Source: Tolypeutes matacus (Eukaryota; Chordata; Mammalia; Cingulata; Chlamyphoridae). Taken from it: a stretch of 64,000 nt of DNA. Each line of letters starts with the position of its first letter. The first letter of the stretch is position 1. Below, one piece after another: positions 33,466 through 44,920 of the stretch. A program made the translations under genes and the position numbers. The stretch is from the NCBI GenBank assembly GCA_026826555.1, contig JAKSZT010005175.1:2488149-2552148 (forward strand), read 5' to 3'. The notes below the pieces were generated by a model. The model saw only the letters and a list, made by a program, of their open reading frames with translations. It had not been told where the DNA came from and searched no databases.

Positions 33466-34119
33466 AACAGGCAGAAAAAAGATGGAAAAAAATTGAACAG
33501 TTTCTCAGGGAATTGAATGACAGTGCAAACAACAACAACAACAACAACAACAACATATTATGGGTGCCCCAGAAAAAGAAAAGTATAGAAAAGAGGCAGA
33601 AATAATATTTGCAGAAATAAATGGCTAAGAGATTCCCAATGCTTAGGAAAAATATAAACATTAATTATCAAGAAGGACAACATACTCCATACAGAATAAA
33701 TTCTAATAGACTTTCTCTGAGTAATTTGCTACTGAGAATATCAAAAGCTAGAGATAAAGAGAGAGGTTTGAAATCAACAAGAGAAAAGAAATTCACCACA
33801 TACAAGTGATGTTTATTATGACTAAGTGCTGGTTTCTCATGAGAAACCATGCTGGTAAGAAGGCAGTGCTATGATAAATTTAAGATTCTTAAAGGAAAAT
33901 ATGCCAGTCAACAATTCTTTATCCACCAAAACTGGCCTTCCATAATGATGGTGTTTACTTTTTACAGCTAAACAGAAATCAAGAGAGTTTTTCACCAAGA
34001 GACCAATTTCTCTTTGTCACTAAGAAAAATACTAAAGTGAGTGCTGAAACCTGAATGGAAATGATAGGAGAGATGGCTTACAGAGGAGTGTAGAAATGAA
34101 GATTAACCGTAAAGGTAAC
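33466..34119 (+). pseudogene. Older L1 (copy E) ORF1 fragment fused to copy D
   Basis: It enters mid ORF1, at the part equivalent to 30,490 of copy D ('gatggaaaaaaattgaacag'), and continues through 'atgggtgccccagaaaaag', the LLRISKARDKERG-like core and the 'ttctttatccaccaaaactg' block to near 34,075. It is more diverged than copy D, so it is from an older element. Confidence 0.7.
33527..33554. repeat. (AAC)n microsatellite
   Basis: About nine AAC units have expanded inside the ORF1 fragment, at the place where the sibling copies read ACAAAACACAAG. Confidence 0.9.
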
Positions 34120-34538
34120 TGTATTAGTCAGGGTTCTCTAGCGAAATAGAATAAGCAGGAGATATCTGTCAATAGTATGAGATTATATGAGTCTCTCGTG
34201 TGACCATAGGGATGCACAAGTCCAGGTTCCACAAGCAGGCTGCAAACCAGAGGCTCCAATGAAATTCCAATGAAGGTCCTTGATAAGTTTCTGGGAGACA
34301 TTGGTTGTACAGAGTTGGGCTGAGAAATTCTCTCTGAATGTTGAAACAACTTTCCATTTTAAGACATTCAACTGATGAATACAGCATCACTCATTGTTGA
34401 TGGCAATCTCCCTGATTGATGTAATCAGCTATCTACACAGTAAATTCACTTTTGACTAAAGTCTATAACAGTGTTTTCTTGACTAAACAACTGGATGCAG
34501 TTACCTGGCCAAGTTGACACATTAGCCTAACCATCACA
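34120..34538 (-). mobile_element. MLT2-like (ERVL) LTR, 3' LTR of a minus-strand element
   Basis: The minus strand begins TGTGATGGTTAGGCTAATGT and ends GAGAACCCTGACTAATACA, the hallmark ends of MLT2-type ERVL LTRs. It follows an ERVL gag remnant on the same strand, so it is its 3' LTR. Confidence 0.75.
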
Positions 34539-36135
34539 GTCCACCCATTGTGAACTGAGCAACCATACACATTACCTTAAACCATATTTATTCTCTAAGT
34601 AAAAACAATAACAGACCTGCATACATATATATTTCCACCTAACAATGTTAAACTCTCCTGCATACAACCAGAAATGCATTAATTCCCTTCAAAATAGGGT
34701 GCAAGTCCTTGGGTAATATTCACTCTTAAACTTGACATCCTTAAATATATCATGAATCTAATACAACTTTTCACATGATCAGGGAAAATGTTGGGGAAGA
34801 AAACAAAGAAATTCATTTTATGTATATATAAAATCATAATCATAATGAAACAAGGAAGAAAGATTCATAATTATTAGTCCTTTTTCCTTAATTTGTCACA
34901 TGGTAGAAGTTCATATTTATCACTAACTTCTTCCACTACCCATTCCATGGTCCTATTAAAATCAGCAAGCACTTCATCTGGCCAGGGTTCTTTGCATCTG
35001 TAATTTGAATTAGGGATTGTTCACTTGACCTAGAACTCCTCTGTTTATAAAGATCCAGAAGAAATTTAGTAGGCTGCCCATCTATTTCACTTCTAGGTAC
35101 CTTATGTTGTATTATAGAATGCCATAACTCTATGCGACTCAGACTATTTTGAGTGCTACTTTGAATCTGCCTTTCATTGTGGTTGCCATGTCCACCTTGT
35201 CTTTGGTGACTAAATGTTGATACTTGTCTTTTACTGGACCGAGATCTGACCATCACCATAATGTTTAAGGATTCTAATTCCATTACTGCCTTCCCTATAG
35301 TAATATCTGAACTACAGAGAAGAGCAACCACAGAGTTTTCCATGGAATCGTGTTAGTCCTGGTTGAAAGTGTGTCCTCTGGACATTCCTGGGGTTAGTGG
35401 TCAAGTCTCAAATGGCAAATCCATTCCAGCAATCCAATCTCTCTAAGCCTTTGAATTCCCTCTTCTACTGTATACCAGGGCAAATCAGGCATCTCAACCT
35501 CAGAAATGTTCAGTCATCTTTTGGTCCATTTTTCAGTCAGCGACCAAACTGTTAGTGGCCTTTCTAACCCCTCAAGCTAAAGTCTTAAATCCAGAATTTC
35601 TGCTTTGTGAGTCCATATCAATAAATTTAGTGTGATCCAATTTTATATTCCTCCCACCTTCATCCTATAACCTTATTATCCATTCCAACACATATTCCCC
35701 TGGTTTTTTTCTATATAAGTTGGAAAACTCATGCAGTTCTTTCAGACTATAGCATACTTCCTCATGGGTCACACTTTGTATTTCAACTTTGGGGGCTTCT
35801 AGTGATTTTAGTCTAGTAATAGGTCTCAAATAGAAGAGTGGTAGTGGGGGTGGGTAAGGAGAAGGATTAGAAATGTCTTGCAAGCTACTGACCTCAGGGC
35901 ATTCTTTTGAATTTTCTTCTGATGAGACAGGGTTAAACTTTTCAGGCAGGGGTTAGAAGGCATATTCTTCAGGGCAGACTGGAGTCTGAGCAGTGTATGC
36001 TGGAGTTTGGCTGGTACCTGCCTCAGGGTTGGGAGGATGTCCAGACTCCCTGGAGTAGATTGGAGGCTAGGTGATAAAAGGTTGACAAGGTGTGGTCTCC
36101 ACAGGGCAAGCCCGATAAGGTTTTAATATCCATGA
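34539..36135 (-). pseudogene. ERVL gag-like remnant
   Basis: On the minus strand a segment at 35,883-35,665 shows an ELHEFSNLY-KKPGE pattern known from ERVL-type gag (capsid). Downstream at 35,343-34,936 a 135-codon frame is open, rich in S/R/Q (RSRSSKRQ), with a WHSIIQHKVPRSEIDGQ stretch. The two frames are separated by stops and shifts. The order (capsid-like part first, then the R/S-rich part, then the LTR at 34,538) fits one minus-strand element from which pol is absent. The right end near 36,135 is where L1 sequence begins. Confidence 0.55.
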
Positions 36136-37200
36136 TGTAGAAGGAGCTCCTATAACTCATCAATCAAAAGACAAATGACCCAGTTAAAAATAGTTGAAAT
36201 ATATGAACTGATCCTTTTCCAAATAGGAAATACAGATGACAAAAAAGCACATGAAAATATCTTCAACATTACTAGCTATTAAAGAAATGCAAATCGAAAC
36301 AACAATGAGACATCATTTCACACTTATTAGAATGGCAACGCTTTAAAAATGCAGAAAAATACATGTACTGGAGAGGAGGTGCAGTAAAAAGAATACTTAT
36401 TCATTGTTGATGGGAGTGTAGAATAGTACAGTCCTTGTGAAGACTGGCTGTTCCTCAGGAAGTTAATTAATAGAGCTGTCATACAATCTGTAAATCGCAC
36501 TCCTTGGAATATACTCAGAAGAACTGAAAGTAGGGACACAAACAGACATTTGCACGTGGATGTTTATAGTGGCATTATTAACAATTGCCCAAAGATGGAA
36601 ACAATCATGTGTCCATCAACAATGAATGTATAATTATATTGTAGTATTTGCATATGATAGACATGAAAACATGTATGAACCTTGAGGAAAATATGTTTAA
36701 TGAAACAAGCCAGTCACAAAAAGACAAATACCATATGAACCCCTTTATATGAACTAAATATGATGAGCAAAGTCATGAAGTTAATAGCTAGAAGATCGGT
36801 CATCAAAAGATAGAATGAAAATAGTGAATGGGGATCAGTAGAATAATTTCTGCAGATTTGGTAATAAGATTAATTGTAAATGTTTGGAATTGGATAGTGG
36901 TGATGATAGAACATTAGAGTGAATATCATTAGCAGCATCATTATAGGGTATGGTTGTCATTGATAGGGAAATTTAAAGAGGTGTATTTCACTAGAAGAAA
37001 AGCTGAAGGATGAACCATGGAGCTGTATAACAACATAGTGAGCCATGTTGCACAGGATGCCTGTGTTCAACAGAAAAATATAAGAATTTTCTTCAATTGA
37101 TTAGAATAAAAGTATATTAATATTACAAGATGTTAATAATAGATGGAATCTGAGCTAAAATGCACCTAAGCAAATAATGGCTAGAGCAAATAGAAATATA
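36136..37200 (+). mobile_element. L1 (copy F) ORF2 3' end and 3' UTR
   Basis: ORF2 C-terminal blocks ('aatatcttcaacattactag', 'aatcgaaacaacaatgagac', the LLRRY-like and WW region, and the last codons near 36,710-36,740) are in the right order but without a maintained frame. A 3' UTR-like stretch follows to about 37,100-37,200. Confidence 0.7.
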
Positions 37201-37325
37201 TTAATATTTTTCATATTTTTAAAGAAAAAAATAGAGGATAAATACAGCCATGCATTTAGGGTAATTGCTTCAAAATTTCTCTCAAACATATTTGTATAAT
37301 CAAAGTACTCTGCAACAACATTCTA

Positions 37326-37470
37326 GATCTGTGCTGTCCAAAATGGTGGCTACTAGTCACATGTGCCTAGTGGGCACTTGAATTGTGGCTTGTGTTACTG
37401 AGAAACTGCTTTTTTATTTTATGTAAATTTTTTTACATATTAAATTGTGCAAATAAAGCAGTGTAAAAAA
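37326..37470 (-). mobile_element. MER5A-like hAT (Charlie) element fragment
   Basis: The terminal 'ctgtgctgtccaaaatgg' followed by 'ggctactagtcacatgtg' and 'gcacttgaattgtggct' is the recognisable end of MER5A-type non-autonomous hAT elements, an ancient eutherian family. Confidence 0.75.
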
Positions 37471-37860
37471 TACATATCCTGCTGAAATTCTTGCAAAAAA
37501 ATAAACAGGAAAGAATATTATCTAATTCATTATATCAAGCAAACATAGCACTAATTCCCAAGTTGAATAAATATACTACAAGAAAAGAAATTACAGTCTG
37601 ATCTCTCTAGTGAATATAGATGCAAATCTCCTCAACAAAACATTTGCAAATTGAATCCAACAGCATCTTTAAATAATTATGCATCATGATCAAGTGGGTT
37701 TTATCTCAGGTATGCAAATGTGGATCAACTCAAGTAAATCAATTAATGAAATACAGTAGTAACAAAAATCACATGATTTTCCCAAATGATGCAGTAAAGC
37801 CATTTGACAAAATCCAGCATCCTGTCTTTATGAAAAACACTGTTCTTTCAGGATCTATAA
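37471..37860 (+). pseudogene. Old L1 (copy G) ORF2 fragment, part 1 (RT region)
   Basis: Matches the RT blocks 'NIDANLLNK', 'HDQVGFI-GMQ' and 'DAVKPFDKIQHP' in order, with several breaks. It is cut at about 37,860 and resumes at 39,455. Confidence 0.7.
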
Positions 37861-38114
37861 TAAAGCTACATTAGTAGTATAAAATATTGATAATGGGATG
37901 ATATATGGGGAAAACGGCACCTAAAGCTACTTCTATGGGATATGAATGTATTCATGTTGTCATAGACATGTTTTCTCAATAAATAGAGGCCCACTCTCTA
38001 GCTAACAAAATATCAAGCTTCCATTCTAGGGAAATCCCACAAGTTTTTTCAAATTAAACGGCAAAATCCTCTGAAATGCATAATCAGTGCCTAACAAAAG
38101 ACAACAGGCTAAGA
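37861..38114 (+). pseudogene. Retroviral integrase-core remnant
   Basis: One frame near 37,930-38,010 reads HVVIDMFSQ, a stop, then IEAHSLANK. This resembles the region around the first catalytic aspartate of gamma/class I retroviral integrases. It lies between L1 and the retroposon copy with no LTR in view, so it is an isolated scrap of an older provirus. Confidence 0.45.
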
Positions 38115-39454
38115 TGCCAAGCCTTTGATATTAATGCCTGTACTTATGAAACTTTTTCCTGTAAAAATGAAACAGCATAATTATAATTAATGCCTATGAT
38201 TTACCTCCTGAAGAACTTTTTGTTACTGAAATATGGACTCTATCTAAGCCAAATTCTACAAATTAACTCACTATCTTCCTCCCAACATGGGACATGTCTC
38301 CTGGGGATGAGTTTCCCTGGTACAGAGTGATTATTACCAATCATTAACCAGCAATACATTTGGAAAAATACCTTAATCAAAAAGGGTAAGCATTCAATTA
38401 ATAAAAAGAGTTTTTATGGATAAGAGATTTCAAAGTGAGTTAGAAAGTCATTCTGGAAGTTATGCTCATAGAGTTTACAGGCAGATTTCAATAACTGTTA
38501 CAGTAAACAAAGCCTCAAACAAGAGTGCCTCCAAGGGTTCTAAGGATGTCTGGACACCAGAGACAAGGAACCTAGCCTCTTGAAATCAACACTCACTTGG
38601 TGACCCCTCTTTGGGAAAATACATATATATATATACTTCCAAAATATAACATTATTATACTCATTTATAATTTTCCCACTTATGATTCTTGTACTCCTTT
38701 TATTTGAACTTATAATTTTCAATACACCTGTTTAATATAACTCCTAGAGACTTAAATCTTTGAATTGTTCATATGTCAGCTGAGCCTTGAATCCTAGCAG
38801 AGTTGCAGGCAACTCCTACTCTCCAGTTATTGGGCTTGCCCTCGACAAATGACAAAATGATAACGATGCACAAGTCTCATCTAAAAACAAGGAGGATCTA
38901 CAACTGCAAGCAAAACTCTTCCTTCCATTTGCCCCATAAAATCTAAATCCCCTATCAGGCTGAAGCAGTCAGAGTAGACATCACCACAAATCACTCAAGA
39001 TTGAAGAATGAACAAACATAACAGGGGAGTGTAACAATGGACCAAAATAGATTTATTGTTATTGCAGTTATTATCTTATGTTAAAGGAAGAATCTTTAAT
39101 ATAGACATACAGATAGTGTTTTGCAAGGGATTTATAATGTAGAGGGGGGATTAAATATTTTGAACAGGAGGCAGTTTTAGGGCAGTGAAATTGTTCAGTA
39201 TGATTGTACAATGATGCCCACATGATATATATTTGTCAAAGCCTATAAAACTGTACAGAACAAAGTGTAAACCACAATGTAAACTATAGATTTTGGTTAG
39301 TAGCAATGCTTCAATATTGGTTCATCAATTGTAATAAGTATAGCACACTAGTGTTTGATGTTAATATGGCAAAATATGTGTTTTTGGGGGGTTATATGGG
39401 AATTTAAAATTCTGTAAATCTTAAGCTTCTCTACAAATAAAGATTTTTATTAAA
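38115..39454 (+). mobile_element. 1.6-kb retroposon family, copy E (diverged)
   Basis: Aligns with copy C from the 'atattaatgcctgtacttat' block to the 3' module near 39,300-39,420, followed by 'taaagatttttattaaaaaa'. It is more diverged than copies B, C and F. It interrupts an old L1 that resumes at 39,455. Confidence 0.6.
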
Positions 39455-40680
39455 AAATAAACACTTCAAAAGATTGAAATGGAAGGAAACTTCCTCAACA
39501 TGATAAAAAGTATATATGAAATGGTGAAAGAATAAAAACTTTCCCTCAAATACCTGGAACTAGACAAGGATTCACAATGTCACCACTATTATTTAACATT
39601 GTGCTGGAAGCTCTATTCAGAGCAGTTTGGCAAGAAAATAAAGTAAATAAATAAAAGTCATCCAAATTGGAAAGGTAAAAGTAAAACTTTCACTGTTTGC
39701 AGATGACCTGATCCTATATAGAGAAAGTCCCCCTCAAAATACAACAAGGCTACTAGAGCTAATAAACTAATTTGGCAAAATGGGGGAAACAAGATCAAAA
39801 TGCAAAAACTAGTAATGTTTTTATACACCAGTAATGAACAATCTAAGGTGGAAATCCATGAAATAAAATCATTTACAATAGCTACTAAATGAATTAAATA
39901 TCTAGTAATTAATTTAATCAAATGAGTAAAAGACTTATATAGGGAAAGTTACAAAACTTTGTGAAAATATGTCAAAGAAGATCTAAATAAATACAGAGGC
40001 ATTCCATGCTCATTGATTAGAAAACTAAATATCTATAAGATGTTAATTCTCCTCCAAATGATTTACAGATTCAACACAAACCCTGTCCAAATGCCAACAT
40101 CCTACTTTCCAGAAAAGGAAAAGCCAAATTTCAATTTTTTTGAAAGATAAGGTAGCCTGAATAGCTAAAACACTTTTAAAATAAAGAACAAAGTTGGAGT
40201 ACTCAAACTTCCTGATGATGAAACTCATTGCAACACTACAGTGGTCAAAGTAGCATGTTACTGGCACACGGATAAATATAGAGGGTAATTGAATCTAATT
40301 GAGTGTTTGGAAAGAGACCCTCATGTGTAAGTCTAATTAGTTTATGACAAAGCTGCCAATTTCACTCAACTGGGGAAGAATAGTCTTTTCAACAAATGGT
40401 GCTAAAAGATCTGGATAGAAATATGAAAAAAAAAAAAAAAGGAATACTCTTTCCACACCATTTACAAAAATTAACTCAAAATGGATCAAATATGGAAATA
40501 TATGAATCATAATAATAAAACTCATAGAAGAAAATGTAGGTGAGCACCTCCAGGACATCCTATTATGCAATGGTTTTGTAGAATTTACATTCAAAGCACA
40601 AGTAACAAAAAAAATAGATGAATAAGACATCATCAAAATTAAAAATGTTTGTGTATTAAAGGACTTTAGTAATATTTACT
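39455..40680 (+). pseudogene. Old L1 (copy G) ORF2 fragment, part 2
   Basis: Continues the ORF2 cut at 37,860: 'KRLKWKETSSTW' region, 'CHHYYLTL' loop, then an intact-looking FADD-region (CACTGTTTGCAGATGAC at about 39,690), and on to the LLPNLEY/FTIKNG parts near 40,640. Stops are frequent. The last piece of ORF2 and a 3' UTR are missing. Confidence 0.7.
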
Positions 40681-40684
40681 TTAA

Positions 40685-41493
40685 ATTCTTGGAGGTGATT
40701 TAAGATAGTTGTGTGATTATCACTGATTAATTGTCAAATCCTGGATCTCTTCAGGATATTTGGTTACTTCCTTTGGCTGGACCATCTCTTCCTGTTTCCC
40801 AGTATTGTTTCTAATTTTTTTGCTGATGTCTACACATCTATATATGTTGATGATTTTACTCAGATGACCAATTTCTTTCTTTCTTATTGTTTTTTCTCCC
40901 ACAGTTCTTCTTTGATATTTGGTTCAACTTATTCTGTTTTTAAAATTATCCATCTTAATTTTTCAAAATCAGGCCATGGCACTAATTGGGCCAGATTTTC
41001 TCCCAGGGGTTAGATTAGAGAAAACCAAAAATAGTTTTTATCCATGGCTTGTGTCAGCACACCTTTCCATAGAGGTATTTCAATCTCGGATTTCCTTTGT
41101 TACTGCTGAATTTTCAGATTGGGGTTTCAAAGCAGGCTCTCCTGGTCAAATTCACTGAAGAAAAGTCTCCATACTCCCCCTACCTTTTACCTTGAAGCAG
41201 CTGACAAGGAGGATGTTGTCTGTTCCCCTCAGTCACCACCAGTGAGCCAGAGATTTTATCCCAGCTTAATATTTTGGGGGTGGGGAAGGGGAGGCCTTTC
41301 CAACTCAGGGAACTGGTAACTCATACTCAATTTTTTGTGTCTCTGTTCCTTATCCTCCTGGGAGTTGTCTAGAACTGTCCTGGTCTGCTGTCCTTCAAAG
41401 GAGTTTCCTTGGACAGCTTTTGACTCTTGCTCTGTTGTTTTAGTGACATCACTGAGTGCTGCCTGTTAGTCCGATACCATCTTCCCACAACCC
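40685..41493 (-). mobile_element. L1 (copy H) 5' UTR and ORF1 start, minus strand
   Basis: The reverse complement of 40,700-40,900 matches the start of ORF1 ('MetKxEEMVQPKEVTKYPEEIQDL'-like, given only in part). It is followed further right by about 600 bases of 5' UTR ending in the 'gtgggaagatggtatcggac' motif at 41,490-41,471, which is equivalent to the L1 5' start at 19,960. The right edge is therefore the true 5' end of this copy. Its body lies to the left only as far as 40,685, and the rest is missing. Confidence 0.6.
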
Positions 41494-42490
41494 CTAAATA
41501 CATTTTTGAATAGCATGCCATGATAGGTGGCAATCCTAGCATAGCTTGCCAACTTCCCTTAGGAACCCAAAATTCATCCTATACTCGGGAGCAAGTATGT
41601 CAGTCTGCCAGGATAAAATACAATCAACTAGTAGATAAAAGGACTGACAATACATTCCTTCACCTATTGTCTAAAGCATATGCAAACATTCACTGGAGAC
41701 AATCTAACTCTGGTGGGCCTATTTTATAACATCCAGCTCATACCCCAATGGTATAACTGTATGTAGCAGGGAGGGAATGGGTTCCTTTTGTGCAGCAGTA
41801 CATGAACACAAGAGAGGGCTGCTGTGCATCAAACATATTCCTGCATTAGCCACAGGTTATGGCCAAATGCCTATGGATACTGACTACCACCAGTGAAGCT
41901 GACCTTGCTCTATCTCTTCTTTATGTTAAAAAAAAACAATGTGCCACCCAGTGTTTTATGAGACATGCTTCTGTTGGTTACCCTGACATCTGTAATGGAG
42001 TCACTTGACACATTTTTAGCTGTCTCTCTTTCTTAATGCCTATTTTTTCAGTCTGGGTTGTATAGACCTTGGATGTGAAAAGATATCTTTAAACCAGATG
42101 AGTAACTTCTGAGAAAAAAAATCTTATCAGTATTTTGATAATTGGTCAAAATTACTATTTGATTTCTCTGTTGAGATGAAACTTCAATTTTTAAAGTATC
42201 ATATATTTTTCTCCAAATCCTAGGACTTGCAACAAGTTTGTAATTTACTTCAGCCTCCTATCCCATCCTATCTAATAGAGATAATACCACAAGTCTAGCA
42301 ATAGGTGTACAATATTTTTTTAACAGGATATACTTTGTCACTCAGTAGGAAAGCACAGAAATAAATACTTTAAATGAAAATAATTATCTTGGCATACAAA
42401 GAGAATTTAGGATTTATGGTGTATCCTTTCTCTATCATCTCTAAACAAATAACTGTAGTATGTATTTTTTGATATTCAGCTAGGAATGCT
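41494..42490. other. Unassigned spacer
   Basis: Mixed composition with one 69-codon frame (41,520-41,729) of no recognisable family. No repeat identified. Confidence 0.4.
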
Positions 42491-42655
42491 CCTCCTGTGT
42501 TTAAATGTTTAAATCATTTAATACCCTCAAAACTCTTATGAAGGGAGTATTTCTAATATCCGAGAACCAAAAAACACAAGTCAAACACTTCTGCTGAATT
42601 CCACACAGCAAGGGAAGGGCAGTCAGGATTCAACCACATTCTGTCCTTGCATAGA
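42491..42655. repeat. MIR SINE relic
   Basis: The blocks 'aaatcatttaataccctca', 'ttatgaagggagtatt', 'cacacagcaaggga' and 'caggattcaac' follow the order of a MIR core on the complementary side. Highly diverged. Confidence 0.55.
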
Positions 42656-44065
42656 CTTCACTTAAGTTAAAGGAGTTAATATTCTCCATAGCCTTTAATG
42701 AAAGCCTCTTAATTGCACTTATTATTTTGTCTCTGACTCAAGTTAATGAATTTGTTTATTTTTCTCTATGGAGTATTACTATATGACTAATCAAAATTTA
42801 TCAAGTCCACTAACCATTTTCTTACAATTTTCTACATGTAGCATCAAAACAGTATTCTGAATAATGAAACAAATATGTAGTTCTTAAGACTAAACATTTG
42901 AATTCCAATGTTGAACAACAGGGAAAACAGATGCTGTTTTCTAGATTCCACATAACTTGTTAGAATATGCAATCTCATCAACCATAGATTTCATTTAGAT
43001 TAGGTACCAGGTCTCTGATACTCTCAATGACACCCTCTTTGTCTCCACCTAAGGTTTCTCAATTGCATTTTAGTTATATCTGGACCAATGAATTAGTCAA
43101 TCCTGAAAAATGTGTGTAAAAATAAGGTGTAATAAGACAAAATTCAGCTTCTCAGAGAACTTAGAGTTGTGTAAATTTAATCCTACTTGTTTTAAATAGA
43201 AAAGAAAAGAAAATGCAATAGACACTGGTATTATTATTTGATGAAACCCAATGGGGTTTCCATATCATCTTTCCATGAGAAGGCATATGTAGTGTAAATG
43301 GAGGCAAGAGTTACTTTTGCTGGGCTTTGGTGCTTTAGATATTCTAGTTTAACAATTACAGTGCCCTTAATAACTCCCTTGGGGAGCTCATTTGACATGC
43401 ACTGCTCTTCCTTAATGAAGCAAATTCTGCAACCATTTGAAAATGATTTCAGCAAATTCATCAAGTTGAAAAAAGATTCTCAGAAATTTTGCCCTTCACA
43501 TATATTCTGTTTTCAGCTCTCAGAAAACTGAAGAATTCCAAAAGAGAAGCAATATTTCAGATCCATGAGAGAGAAAATTTTCTCATTTGACATGTGAGTT
43601 CAAATGTTGGGGTTCATATGAATGAAGAAATAATTGAAAACTTCTACAGTCCTCATCCAACCTGATGACAAGGAAAATCTATTATAAGGCAAGATTTAAG
43701 TGTCAAAACAAATTGGCATTCAAGGTCTTTTGATGTCTAAACACCTGCTTGTGCATAATTTTTTTTTTTTTTTTAATTTTAGGATAACAATGTGGAAGCT
43801 AACTTTCAAGAGGGATAATGTTCATGACAAACATGGTAATAATCTGGAAGTCTTTGCCTAAGGTCACTACTACCCAGTTATAATATCCATACTGAAGTGA
43901 ATTAATATTGAAAGGATCTGCCTTGGAGTTTGAAGGCAGAAATGTATCTCCCATGCTTATACAGATTTTAATCCAAATTTACAGTGTACACTTAACCACA
44001 CCAAGGCAGATTTTAAGGAAATTTCAACAGCCTGACCACTAAACTCTGGTTCAGTAAAACCTATT
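42656..44065. other. Unassigned AT-rich sequence
   Basis: No gene recognised. A T run of 14 lies near 43,760-43,773. A 76-codon minus-strand frame at 43,234-43,464 has a lifelike composition but no family I recognise. Confidence 0.4.
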
Positions 44066-44300
44066 TATGCATTTATGTATTTATTTATTTTTATTAGAGA
44101 AGTTGTATGTTTACAAAAAATTATGCAGCAAATATTGTGTTCGCATATACCAACCTGTAATTAACATCTTGCCTTGGTGTGGTAAATTTGTTACAACTGG
44201 TAAAAGCACAATTTTTATAACTGTACTATTAACAATTATCTATGGTTTAATTTTTACCAACTTATTTTTGAATGGTCAAATATCTTTCATTCATATTTAA
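44066..44300 (-). mobile_element. L1 3' UTR fragment (xenarthran type), minus strand
   Basis: 'tttattagagaagttgtatg', 'cttggtgtggtaaatttgtt' and 'taactgtactattaac' are, read in reverse, the terminal blocks of the L1 3' end shared with the 1.6-kb retroposon family (compare 'aacaaatgtaccacac' there). Confidence 0.65.
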
Positions 44301-44589
44301 AGATATTGAGACAGTCTTGATTGAGTTCTATTGATAACCCTCACCACCAAGAGAGTCCTTAAGTTAAGTTTTTCAGCTTTTTAAGACTCTTCTTTCTATA
44401 TCTTAAACAGTTTAAAACTCTAATATCTATTTTATTAGATGTTAATAAAATCTGAACTCTAATTAAATGCACAAGAGAACTTAAAAGAATCTATGGCAAA
44501 CACTAGGTGTTTAATAAATGTTAGTAAACATTATTCTTTCCTAAATAAATATTTTAAACAATAGATATATAAGATGTTGTAAATGGAAA

Positions 44590-44770
44590 ATCTTTTGAAT
44601 TAACCAGATCCAACTTTCTCATTTGAATTGAGGAACTTGAGGGTAAAAAAAAGTCAAAGCAAGTTTTCTGATGTCACAAGCTGAGAAAGATTGAAGAAAT
44701 TACTCCTGAAAATATCATTTCTCCAGTACTAACTCTATTACACAATCCTGACTCAAATCTGTCCTTTACT
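44590..44770. repeat. Possible MIR relic
   Basis: 'gaggaacttgagggtaa' and 'gatgtcacaagctgagaaag' suggest a diverged MIR core. Weak. Confidence 0.3.
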
Positions 44771-44889
44771 TTAGATCACTAATATTTAGTTAAAATATTT
44801 AGAAGGTTAGCCAAAATCTTTTAACACCTTAGAAAAGCAACCAGTCTTGTATATGTTAGTAGAAAGGTCAAATATCTTTCATGGATATG

Positions 44890-44896
<7 letters not shown>

Positions 44897-44920
<24 letters not shown>
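44897..44920. repeat. Poly(A) run
   Basis: An uninterrupted A run of about 24 bases with no recognisable retroposon body directly to its left. Confidence 0.8.

Noticed and set aside
33527..33554. Short regular repeats that could suggest an array such as CRISPR
   Set aside because: This is a simple AAC microsatellite in an L1 ORF1 fragment. No spaced repeat arrays are present anywhere in the window.
41520..41729. 69-codon frame as a small gene
   Set aside because: No start context, splice signals or family similarity; length is within chance expectation.
43234..43464. 76-codon minus-strand frame with protein-like composition
   Set aside because: No family recognised and no flanking exon or retrocopy signals; kept only as a note in the spacer entry.
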